Positions 19,599-27,003 of a stretch of 64,000 bases of DNA are shown here, in pieces. Position 1 is the first letter of the stretch; each line of letters opens with the position of its first letter. The DNA lies in the NCBI RefSeq assembly GCF_015351405.1, contig NZ_JADKMY010000001.1:1240001-1304000 (forward strand), in the 5' to 3' direction. The position numbers and the translations under genes were made by a program. The stretch comes from Corynebacterium suicordis DSM 45110 (GTDB taxonomy: Bacteria; Actinomycetota; Actinomycetes; Mycobacteriales; Mycobacteriaceae). The notes under the pieces are model-generated. The model was not told the origin of the DNA. It ran no database searches and saw only the letters and a program-made list of their open reading frames with translations.

Positions 19599-21230
19599 GT
19601 GATTGTGACCGAAGACCTTGAAGTGCGGGTGGGCGCGCGAACCCTACTGAACGCACCCGGACAACTGCTGCGCGTACAGCCGGGCGACCGAATTGGCCTG
19701 GTCGGTCGCAACGGCGCGGGCAAGACCACCACCATGCGCATCCTGGCCGGTGAAGGGGAACCCTACGGCGGCAAAGTGATCCGCAGCGGTGAGTTCGGTT
19801 ACCTCCCGCAGGATTCTAAAGAAGGCGATATCGAGCAGACTGCGCGCGATCGCGTGCTCTCCGCCCGAGGCCTCGACCAGATCCGCCGAACCATGGAACG
19901 CCAGCAAGAGATCATGGAGACCACTGAAAAAGACTCCGAGCGCGATGCAGCGATCTCCAAGTACTCCCGCATGGAGGAAAAGTACTCCGCGCTGGGCGGC
20001 TATGAGGCAGACAGTGAAGCTGCGCGCATCTGCGATGCCCTCGGGCTGGAAGAGCGCGTGCTGGATCAGCAGCTCAAGACGCTTTCCGGTGGTCAGCGTC
20101 GTCGTGTGGAACTGGCGCAGATCCTGTTCGCCGCCACCTCCGGTTCCGGCCGTTCGCAGACCACGTTGCTGCTCGACGAGCCCACCAACCACCTGGATGC
20201 GGACTCCATCAACTGGCTGCGCGACTTCTTGAAGAAGCACGACGGCGGCCTGATCATGATCAGCCACGACGTGGAACTGCTGGAAGCTGTCTGTAACAAG
20301 GTGTGGTTCCTCGACGCCGTGCGTGCCGAAGCTGATGTCTACAACATGGGCTGGCAGAAGTACCTGGACGCTCGTGCCACGGATGAGGCCCGCCGCCGAC
20401 GCGAGCGCGCCAACGCAGAGAAGAAGGCCGGTGCTCTGAAGGAGCAGGCCGCGAAGCTGGGAGCCAAGGCCACCAAGGCCAAGGCTGCCAAGCAGATGAC
20501 AGCTCGCGCTGATCGCTTGATCAATGAGCTGGATGAAGTGCGCGTGGATGACCGCGTGGCCAGCATTTCCTTCCCTGAGCCAGCCGCCTGTGGCAAGACC
20601 CCGATGAACGCCAAGGGTCTGACCAAGATGTATGGCTCTTTGGAAGTGTTCGCGGGTGTGGACCTGGCGATTGATAAGGGCAGCCGCGTGGTGGTGCTGG
20701 GATTCAACGGCGCTGGTAAGACCACCTTGCTCAAGCTGTTGGCTGGGGTGGAGCGCGTGGATGGAGAAGGCGGAATCGTCTCCGGCTACGGCCTGAAGGT
20801 GGGCTACTTCGCCCAGGAGCACGACAACATCGATGGCTCCAAGAGCGTGTGGCAAAACGCCATCGAATCCTGCCCGGATGCGGGTGAACAGGACTTGCGA
20901 GGCGTTTTGGGCGCGTTCATGTTCTCCGGCGAGCAGCTGAACCAGCCTGCCGGAACGCTCTCCGGTGGTGAGAAGACCAGGCTTTCCCTGGCCACGCTGG
21001 TGAGCTCCCGCGCAAACGTGTTGCTGCTGGATGAGCCGACCAACAACCTGGATCCGCAATCGCGCGAGCAGGTGTTGGATGCGCTCACCACCTACACCGG
21101 TGCCGTGGTGCTGGTGACACACGACCCGGGAGCGGTGCGAGCGCTGGATCCGGAGCGGGTCATCGTTTTGCCGGATGGCACCGAGGATCTGTGGAACGAC
21201 GAATACATGGAGATCGTCGAGCTGGCCTAG
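19599..21230 (+). CDS. ABC-F family ATPase (ribosome-associated type)
   Basis: 543 residues in two ABC domains without membrane segments. First domain: GRNGAGKTT and LSGGQRRRVELA; second domain: GFNGAGKTT and LSGGEKTRLSLA; both Walker B sites read LLLDEPTN. The linker around residues 250-320 is rich in Arg, Lys and Ala. ABC-F proteins act on the ribosome as translation factors or antibiotic protection factors; the genomic position matches Rv1473. Start GTG 19599 gives an N-terminus MIVTEDLEVRVGARTLL that matches relatives; ATG 19581 would add six residues. Confidence 0.9.
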   Translation: MIVTEDLEVRVGARTLLNAPGQLLRVQPGDRIGLVGRNGAGKTTTMRILAGEGEPYGGKVIRSGEFGYLPQDSKEGDIEQTARDRVLSARGLDQIRRTMERQQEIMETTEKDSERDAAISKYSRMEEKYSALGGYEADSEAARICDALGLEERVLDQQLKTLSGGQRRRVELAQILFAATSGSGRSQTTLLLDEPTNHLDADSINWLRDFLKKHDGGLIMISHDVELLEAVCNKVWFLDAVRAEADVYNMGWQKYLDARATDEARRRRERANAEKKAGALKEQAAKLGAKATKAKAAKQMTARADRLINELDEVRVDDRVASISFPEPAACGKTPMNAKGLTKMYGSLEVFAGVDLAIDKGSRVVVLGFNGAGKTTLLKLLAGVERVDGEGGIVSGYGLKVGYFAQEHDNIDGSKSVWQNAIESCPDAGEQDLRGVLGAFMFSGEQLNQPAGTLSGGEKTRLSLATLVSSRANVLLLDEPTNNLDPQSREQVLDALTTYTGAVVLVTHDPGAVRALDPERVIVLPDGTEDLWNDEYMEIVELA

Positions 21231-21249
21231 CGGGTTTTACTGCTGGACC

Positions 21250-22209
21250 CTAGTGGGTCTTGAAGTAGTTCCACACCACTTGGGCGGCCGCGGGATTAGC
21301 CGCGTACCACGAGTGACCTCCGCCATTCACCTTGTAGTGAGTGGTGTCGCCACCTGCGGGGCAACCGGCGGCCGTGAAGAGCTCCACGTTTCCGGACACC
21401 GCAGGACCACTCAACGCGTTGCCGGTGCAGCCGTTTCGCTGGGCAACTTTCTGCGTGATCTGCGGAGCGCTGTAGTAGCTGCCTCCATGATCGTTTGCTC
21501 CACCGTTGTACAGCATGTGGTCATCTGCGGTTCCGTGCATGACCAAGGTATCTACCTTGCCCGTCTGGCAGTTATTCAGCGAAGCAGAGTTGTAGTACGC
21601 GCCGGAAACGGAAGCAACCGCCGCAAAAGTCTCCGGAGCCTGGCATGCCAGCGCCAAAGCCATGCCGCCGCCGTTGGAAAGCCCGGTGGCGAAAACGCGA
21701 GAAGCATCAACCTTGTACTGGGTCTTCACCTTGTCCAGGATGGTCTTGACGAATGCCACATCCTGGCCAGTGCCGCTGGGTGCGTACTTGGGGCCTTCCC
21801 ATGCCTGGGCATTGCCCTCGGGGTAGACCAGGATAGCTTCTTGACCAGCGGCGACATCAAGATCCGCATAATCGCGATACATGCTTGCCGAGTGCTGCCA
21901 ACCGGAGAAACCGAAGACCACTGGGTAAGTGCGGTTTGGATCCATGTTGCTCGGGGTTTCAATGAGGTACTGGCGATTGCCCTGGCCAGCCACGTCAACG
22001 GAATCCCGGGTGAGTGGCTTAGAAGGGTTCGGGAGGTTGGGGATTTGCGGGAACTGGGAAAGCTGCCCCAGTAGCCGGTTGATCTCCGCATTGATGTCAA
22101 TCCCCGCGCTGCTCTCGGGGAGGTCGGACTGAGCTTGAGCAGGAGCGATGAATGCGCTGAGGGCCACAGCCATCGTGGCCACCACAGTGGCGAGCTTCTT
22201 TTTGATCAC
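21250..22209 (-). CDS. Secreted esterase of the polyhydroxybutyrate depolymerase-like family
   Basis: 319 residues with a Sec signal peptide (basic MIKKK, hydrophobic core, cleavage after AQA at about 26). The alpha/beta hydrolase core has the nucleophile Ser178 in GLSNGGG, an acid residue in HGTADDH, and a C-terminal histidine in GGGHSW. This is the LpqC/Esterase_PHB layout. Residues 30-65 are a Pro/Asn-rich linker. The true substrate is unknown; secreted esterases of this group act on polymer or feruloyl-type esters. GTG start preceded by TATGCT six bases upstream. Confidence 0.85.
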   Translation of the reverse strand: MIKKKLATVVATMAVALSAFIAPAQAQSDLPESSAGIDINAEINRLLGQLSQFPQIPNLPNPSKPLTRDSVDVAGQGNRQYLIETPSNMDPNRTYPVVFGFSGWQHSASMYRDYADLDVAAGQEAILVYPEGNAQAWEGPKYAPSGTGQDVAFVKTILDKVKTQYKVDASRVFATGLSNGGGMALALACQAPETFAAVASVSGAYYNSASLNNCQTGKVDTLVMHGTADDHMLYNGGANDHGGSYYSAPQITQKVAQRNGCTGNALSGPAVSGNVELFTAAGCPAGGDTTHYKVNGGGHSWYAANPAAAQVVWNYFKTH

Positions 22210-22321
22210 TCAAGCAGCATAAAGGATCGGTGCGCGTAATTCCCTGCAAAGCAGTTAATCGGCTTGTGTGCTGCTCGCGGCGCTGATTCGCCACCCACCG
22301 GCCGCCCCCCGGCAATTGAAC

Positions 22322-23062
22322 CTATTGCTCGCCGGCGTTCGCTTTCGCGTACTCCACGAACTTCCTGAGCAAGGAGTTTGAGGCAGCAGTATCGTGCCCA
22401 CGCAAACTCGCATACACTTCGTCTTCCCGCTCGGGGGAGTAGTAGCCGGAGTTGTCGTAGAACTTCAAACGTCGAGTGATGCGCTCGCCATCCATTTCGG
22501 GATGGAACTGGGTGGCCCACACGTTGCTACCGATCCGGTACATGTGCACCGGGCAGGTGGGTCCACCCGCCAGCAGCACGGCATTGCCCGGCAGCTCTAG
22601 GACAGAATCCTTGTGCCCACCGAACCCGAGAAACTCCTGGGGAAGGTCTTGGCACAGCGGGTCAGAAGCGGCGTCGGAAGAAAGAACGATCTTGGTTACC
22701 CCAGCCTCCTCGGCAAAATCCGAGCCCACCTTGCCACCGAGGTAGTGGGCGAACATGCTGGCGCCGTAGCACGTGGCGAGGATGGGGAAGCGGGGGTTAT
22801 CCAGCGCGTCGCGGATGAACTCGGCGAGTTTTTCGGAGATCGCGGGCTGCCACACGTCATCGAATGGTTTGGTGATGGTAAACGGGCTGCCACCGATAAA
22901 TACGCCGGCCACATCGGTGAAATCGCCGAGCTCGCTATCCGGCTTATCCAACAGGCGCATTTCTAATTCATCGGGATTCAAACCAGAAAGCGCCACGAAA
23001 TCATCAAACTCGGCATCTGCGATGAGCTGATTTTCTCGTAGCGCTAACAGTACAAATTTCAC
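22322..23062 (-). CDS. Class I glutamine amidotransferase-like protein
   Basis: 246 residues with the nucleophile elbow ILATCYGAS (Cys98), a central GHKDSVL segment and a C-terminal FHPEMDG that supplies the catalytic His and Glu, so the triad is complete. It resembles stand-alone GuaA-like amidotransferases, but there is no synthase domain or partner gene nearby, so the acceptor is unknown. Start GTG 23062 lies seven bases after TAAAAT. A 14-base inverted repeat covers its promoter. Confidence 0.85.
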   Translation of the reverse strand: MKFVLLALRENQLIADAEFDDFVALSGLNPDELEMRLLDKPDSELGDFTDVAGVFIGGSPFTITKPFDDVWQPAISEKLAEFIRDALDNPRFPILATCYGASMFAHYLGGKVGSDFAEEAGVTKIVLSSDAASDPLCQDLPQEFLGFGGHKDSVLELPGNAVLLAGGPTCPVHMYRIGSNVWATQFHPEMDGERITRRLKFYDNSGYYSPEREDEVYASLRGHDTAASNSLLRKFVEYAKANAGEQ

Positions 23063-23069
23063 AAGGGGA

Positions 23070-23091
23070 ATTTTAACAGACCGCTTGGTCT
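23070..23091 (-). promoter_or_regulatory. Promoter with TetR-like inverted repeat upstream of the amidotransferase gene
   Basis: On the minus strand TAAAAT (23070-23075) is a good -10 box seven bases from the GTG. Immediately upstream AGACC-GCTT-GGTCT (23078-23091 on plus) is a perfect 5-base inverted repeat lying in the -10/-35 spacer. GACC-N4-GGTC is a frequent core for TetR-family operators. The regulator is not identified. Confidence 0.5.
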
Positions 23092-23127
23092 ATCAACTAA
23101 TGTTTGGTCGATTCGCTGAGCAGCAAT

Positions 23128-23922
23128 CTATTTACTCAAATGCGCCCCGGAGGCACGCAATCCCGCACGCACCTGCGCCTGCGAAAGATCGGTGGTCACG
23201 GTGGCAGATTCCGGATTCCCCGCCACCCAGCGAGCAATGGTCCACCCGTTGGAAAATTCCGGCTCGAAGTGATCCAGCGGCCCTTCCATCATCTTCAGAT
23301 TCACGGGCTCACCTCGCCTGGAGGCGGGAGCGGAGAATTCCTCGGAGACAAACTCGAATTCCGGGGAGCCATCCGTGGGGTAGACGCGCACCACCGCTCG
23401 GTAGCGGAAGCGGATGTCGTTATCCCGGCCGCGCGAATGCTCGTCATCGCGTCTGCCGGAATGCCTGGTCACGCCACTGATCCACACTCCACCCACCCGG
23501 GCCGGGGCAAAACACAGCCAGCCGTTGTTCCAGGCCGCGGCAATCTTCTCCATGTTTTTTCGACGCCGACTCATGCTCACGGCCGCCAATGCCAAAACCA
23601 AGACACCAATGAGTCCCAGGATGCCGCCCGCGATGATCCCACCCATAGCGCGAGTAGCCAATATCAGCGCAACAGCGCCCAGCACCAGCGCTGCTCCCAC
23701 CACCGCGCACACCACCTGCGGGACGGAAAGCCCGCGCGCGCTGCCCGCGATAGGCATCCTGCCATTGCTCTCCAGCGCAGCAAGCAGGGAGGCAGACGTG
23801 GTTTGCCGCGGGTTGCGCGTGGCGAACTGCCCAGATTCCGCTCCGCGCGCCAGTGCCTGGTCCGGATCATGAATCGTCGCGGAACTGCGGGCGTAGTTGA
23901 AAAGGGGGAATTCGCTAGCCAT
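23128..23922 (-). CDS. Membrane protein of unknown function (DUF3592-like)
   Basis: 264 residues from ATG 23922, where AAAGGCGAG precedes the start; the frame is open 24 codons further upstream. Residues 1-65 are polar, followed by two adjacent hydrophobic segments (VVCAVVGAALVLGAVALIL and GIIAGGILGLIGVLVLALA), then a soluble beta-rich region with RYRAVVRVYPTDGSPEFEF and FSNGWTIARWVAGNP. This two-helix plus beta-domain pattern resembles DUF3592 proteins but I am not certain. Follows the UPF0210 gene by 10 bases, so probably its operon partner. Confidence 0.6.
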   Translation of the reverse strand: MASEFPLFNYARSSATIHDPDQALARGAESGQFATRNPRQTTSASLLAALESNGRMPIAGSARGLSVPQVVCAVVGAALVLGAVALILATRAMGGIIAGGILGLIGVLVLALAAVSMSRRRKNMEKIAAAWNNGWLCFAPARVGGVWISGVTRHSGRRDDEHSRGRDNDIRFRYRAVVRVYPTDGSPEFEFVSEEFSAPASRRGEPVNLKMMEGPLDHFEPEFSNGWTIARWVAGNPESATVTTDLSQAQVRAGLRASGAHLSK

Positions 23923-23932
23923 GCTCGCCTTT

Positions 23933-25288
23933 CTAGTTTCGCATTCCATGCACTGGCGCGGGAATGAATCCGCCCCGGCGAATGAAATCAGCATTGCCCA
24001 CGGTGTTCACCGGGATGATGGGTGCGTAGCCCAGCAAGCCACCGAAGTTCACTTCATCGCCCGGCTTCTTGCCGGGCACGGGAATCACGCGCACAGCGGT
24101 GGTCTTGTGGTTCATCACACCGATGGCAGCCTCATCGGCGATCATCCCGGAGATGGTTTCTGCAGAGGTGTCCCCGGGGATGGCGACCATATCGAATCCC
24201 ACCGAGCAGATCGCGGTCATAGCCTCCAGCTTGTCGATGGAGATGGACCCGGAGCGGACGGCGTCGATCATGCCCTTGTCCTCAGACACGGGGATGAATG
24301 AACCAGACAGGCCACCGACGCGCGAGCAGGCCATCATGCCGCCCTTCTTCACTGCATCGTTGAGCAGTGCCAACGCGGCCGTGGTGCCGTGCGTGCCCAC
24401 CTGATCCAGTCCCATGTGCTCCAGGATGTGAGCCACGGAATCGCCAAGCTCGGCAGTGGGGGCCAGGGAGAGATCGATGATGCCGAAGGGCACCCCCAGT
24501 CGCTCGGAGGCTAAGTTTCCCACCAGTTGTCCCGCGCGGGTGATCTTGAACGCGGCCTTCTTGATCTCCTCGGCTACCTGATCCAGCGTGGCGCCTTCCA
24601 GAGATCCCAGCGCGCGATCCACCACTCCGGGCCCGGAAACGCCCACGGAGACCACGCAATCGGGCTCTTCCACGCCGTGGAATGCGCCGGCCATGAACGG
24701 GTTATCACCCACGGAATTGGCGAAGACCACCAGTTTGGCGCAGGCGATGGCGTCCCGCTCGGCAGTGAGCTCGGCTGCCTCCTTGATGGTGCGGCCCATC
24801 TGCGCCACGGCATTCATGTTGATGCCCGCCCGGGAGCTGGCAATGTTCACGCTGGAGCACACCACGTCGGTCTCGGACAGTGCTTCTGGAATGGACCGAA
24901 TCAGCAACTTTTCGCTGGTGGTGGCACCCTTTTCCACAAGGGCGGAGTACCCACCCACGAAGTTCACGCCCACCTCCTTGGCTGCCTTATCCAGAGCCCG
25001 GGCGGCATCCACTGGGTTGCCGTCCACGCCCGCAACCACCAGGGAGATCGGGGTGACGGAAATCCGCTTGTTCACGATGGGAATGCCCAGTTCCGCCTCA
25101 ATGCCTTCGCACACCTCCACCAGCTGCGCGGCCTGCTTCGAGACGCGGTCATAGATCGCCTGGGAGGTCTCCGCCATGGTGGTGCGGGTGCAACCCAGCA
25201 GGGATATCCCCATGGTCACCGTGCGGATATCGAGACGATACTTTTCAATCATCTCGATGGTCTCGAGAAAGCTGTTCGGATTAAACAT
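23933..25288 (-). CDS. UPF0210 (PFL-like) family protein
   Basis: 451 residues matching the uncharacterised UPF0210 family: [13 protein letters not shown] near residue 30, [12 protein letters not shown], the [10 protein letters not shown] motif, [13 protein letters not shown] and [17 protein letters not shown]. The fold is related to pyruvate formate-lyase-like barrels, but no reaction is established. The family is very often encoded directly after a small ACT-domain gene, as here (8 bases), suggesting amino-acid-linked control. Confidence 0.9.
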   Translation of the reverse strand: MFNPNSFLETIEMIEKYRLDIRTVTMGISLLGCTRTTMAETSQAIYDRVSKQAAQLVEVCEGIEAELGIPIVNKRISVTPISLVVAGVDGNPVDAARALDKAAKEVGVNFVGGYSALVEKGATTSEKLLIRSIPEALSETDVVCSSVNIASSRAGINMNAVAQMGRTIKEAAELTAERDAIACAKLVVFANSVGDNPFMAGAFHGVEEPDCVVSVGVSGPGVVDRALGSLEGATLDQVAEEIKKAAFKITRAGQLVGNLASERLGVPFGIIDLSLAPTAELGDSVAHILEHMGLDQVGTHGTTAALALLNDAVKKGGMMACSRVGGLSGSFIPVSEDKGMIDAVRSGSISIDKLEAMTAICSVGFDMVAIPGDTSAETISGMIADEAAIGVMNHKTTAVRVIPVPGKKPGDEVNFGGLLGYAPIIPVNTVGNADFIRRGGFIPAPVHGMRN

Positions 25289-25296
25289 GCGCTCCT

Positions 25297-25566
25297 CTAG
25301 ATTTCGTTCATGGCGGTAAACAGCGCCTCGGACTGAATACGGATGACCTGCTGCTTCTGCTTCTCCACGGGCTCCAGAGCCGAGCGGATTTCCGCCAGCG
25401 AAGTCTTCGCCTCATCGAATTCCACCCGGAGGATCATGGTGAAATACCCGGACATCAGCGTCTGCGAGACGTCCAGGATATTCACGTCCAGTTCTGCAAG
25501 CGCGGTGCTGACTGAGGCAATAATTCCGGTGCTGTCGATTCCAGTGACCGTCATGATGGCAAACAT
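25297..25566 (-). CDS. ACT-domain protein (UPF0237 family)
   Basis: 89 residues from ATG 25566, set by GGATGGAG four bases upstream; the frame stays open to 25740 but the extra part has no family similarity. The sequence is a single ACT domain ([30 protein letters not shown]), like GcvR-type regulatory proteins that sense amino acids. It lies eight bases upstream of the UPF0210 gene, a conserved pairing. It diverges from the DUF1990 gene across 64 bases. Confidence 0.88.
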   Translation of the reverse strand: MFAIMTVTGIDSTGIIASVSTALAELDVNILDVSQTLMSGYFTMILRVEFDEAKTSLAEIRSALEPVEKQKQQVIRIQSEALFTAMNEI

Positions 25567-25630
25567 GTGCTCCATCCTAAACCCCGTCCGTGACACCGTG
25601 CCCCTGACACTGTGCCCTAGTGTGGCAATC

Positions 25631-26203
25631 ATGCGCCCCGCCGAGCTCACGTACCCCGCATCGCTACGCCTGTTGACCTTGGATGTGGCTCGCGGTCTTT
25701 CTTTTTCCGACGCCACCCTTCCCCCCTCATGGAATCGCACCGACTACCGGGAAGTGATCGGCCACGGGGAGCGAGAGTTTCGCACGGCTGCGTACCGGCT
25801 TCTATCCTGGCGGGCTCATTTTAGCGCGGGTGTGCGGGTGAGCATGGAGCGGAACGGGTTTGTGGAAGGCTCATCTGTAGGGGGTGCAGCTGTGGGGGAT
25901 AAGGTCTGCGTCCACTTCGGGCCCACGCGCAGCCCATGCCTGGTGATCCACAGAGAGCTCACCCCAACCCGAGCCGTGGTGATCTACGGAACGCTGCCGG
26001 GGCATGTGGAGCGCGGGGAAGAGGCGTTCATCGTGGAGATGGACTCCCAGGGAGTGGTCACTGGGCGGTGCGTGGCGTTTTCGCAGCACGCGTGGTGGCT
26101 GGCCAAGCTGGGCTCACCGTTGGCCCGGCTCACCCAACTGTGGATCACTCGTCGGTACGTGCGCGGCATGCGCCCGGTTTCGGGGCGCATGCAAGCCGCA
26201 TAG
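25631..26203 (+). CDS. DUF1990 family protein
   Basis: 190 residues from ATG 25631; a TAGTGT box seven bases upstream suggests a leaderless mRNA. DUF1990 features visible are DYREVIGHGEREF, AAYRLLSWRAHFSAGV, YGTLPGHVERGEEAF and the C-terminal YVRGMRP. The family is uncharacterised; members in plants and actinobacteria have a START-like or lipocalin-like predicted fold. The frame extends upstream to 25343, antisense to the ACT gene, and that part is not coding. Confidence 0.8.
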   Translation: MRPAELTYPASLRLLTLDVARGLSFSDATLPPSWNRTDYREVIGHGEREFRTAAYRLLSWRAHFSAGVRVSMERNGFVEGSSVGGAAVGDKVCVHFGPTRSPCLVIHRELTPTRAVVIYGTLPGHVERGEEAFIVEMDSQGVVTGRCVAFSQHAWWLAKLGSPLARLTQLWITRRYVRGMRPVSGRMQAA

Positions 26204-26211
26204 CCGGGGAG

Positions 26212-26853
26212 CTACTGCCGCCTGATGGCGTTTTCCGCGACATCCAGCATCTGCTCCAAGCCCTCAGCCGATCCACCGGAGGCCAAGCGGGTGATCAGCC
26301 CATCCAGCACCGTTTCCAAGAACAGGTGGATGATCTCCGGATTCACGTCATCGCGGATCCGCCCATCGCTGGCCAGCGAGGTCAACCGGGCGCGCACGGC
26401 CTTGTCCAGCACCTGCTGATCTTCCTCCCACCGCGCGCGGAAACTGCTATCCGTGCGCAGCAGCTTGGAGATCTCCAAGCGGGTGGCCAGCCAATCGTGG
26501 CGCTCAGGGTGGGCGAGGATATCCCGCATCACCTCGATCAATCCTTCTTCCGCCACCAAAGCGGCCTGGCGCATGGCATCTTCCCGAGCCAAAGCCAAGA
26601 AGAGAGCTTCTTTATCCCGGAAGTGATGGAAGATTGCACCGCGGGATTTCCCAGTTGCCTCTTCCAGGCGGCGCACCGTTGCGCCCTCATAACCGTGAGC
26701 AGTGAAACACCGCCTCGCGCCAATGAGGATTTCTTCCTTCTTCGCATCCAGCTCGGGTTTCGAATCGAGTGCGCGCTGTGAATCGAGCGTTGGCTGGGGA
26801 TCAAGCATTAGCTTGTCATCTTTGACCGGTTCAGAATGTGTGCCCATTCCCAT
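26212..26853 (-). CDS. acnR: TetR-type repressor of aconitase, AcnR
   Basis: 213 residues from ATG 26853. The helix-turn-helix GATVRRLEEATGKSRGAIFHHF is very close to that of C. glutamicum AcnR, and the C-terminal VLDGLITRLASGGSAEGL also matches. AcnR represses acn. The open frame reaches 26928, but that would run into the acn terminator, so the later ATG is preferred. The N-terminal 35 residues contain near repeats of LDPQ/LDSQ/LDSK and look disordered. It is downstream of acn on the same strand, and its predicted operator is in the acn promoter. Confidence 0.92.
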   Translation of the reverse strand: MGMGTHSEPVKDDKLMLDPQPTLDSQRALDSKPELDAKKEEILIGARRCFTAHGYEGATVRRLEEATGKSRGAIFHHFRDKEALFLALAREDAMRQAALVAEEGLIEVMRDILAHPERHDWLATRLEISKLLRTDSSFRARWEEDQQVLDKAVRARLTSLASDGRIRDDVNPEIIHLFLETVLDGLITRLASGGSAEGLEQMLDVAENAIRRQ

Positions 26854-26900
26854 TTTCGCTTTCTGCCAACTTTCCTGGCACGCGTATTTCTGACGCGCAG

Positions 26901-26942
26901 AACAAAAGCGGTGAACCCGGGTCTTCACTCAGGTTCACCGCT
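26901..26942 (-). terminator. Terminator of acn
   Basis: AGCGGTGAACC (26907-26917) and GGTTCACCGCT (26932-26942) form a perfect 11-base stem. Read on the minus strand it is followed by TTTTGTT. It lies between acn and acnR, so acnR probably has its own promoter or relies on read-through. Confidence 0.88.
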
Positions 26943-27003
26943 GGTGTCCATCACCCGTGGAGCATGTCCTTAATCAGGCAGCTCCGCGCGGGTAATGAGG
27001 GTC

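Noticed and set aside
25343-25630. Upstream extension of the DUF1990 frame
   Set aside because: Runs antisense through the ACT gene and lacks DUF1990 similarity; ATG 25631 has a well-placed -10 box.
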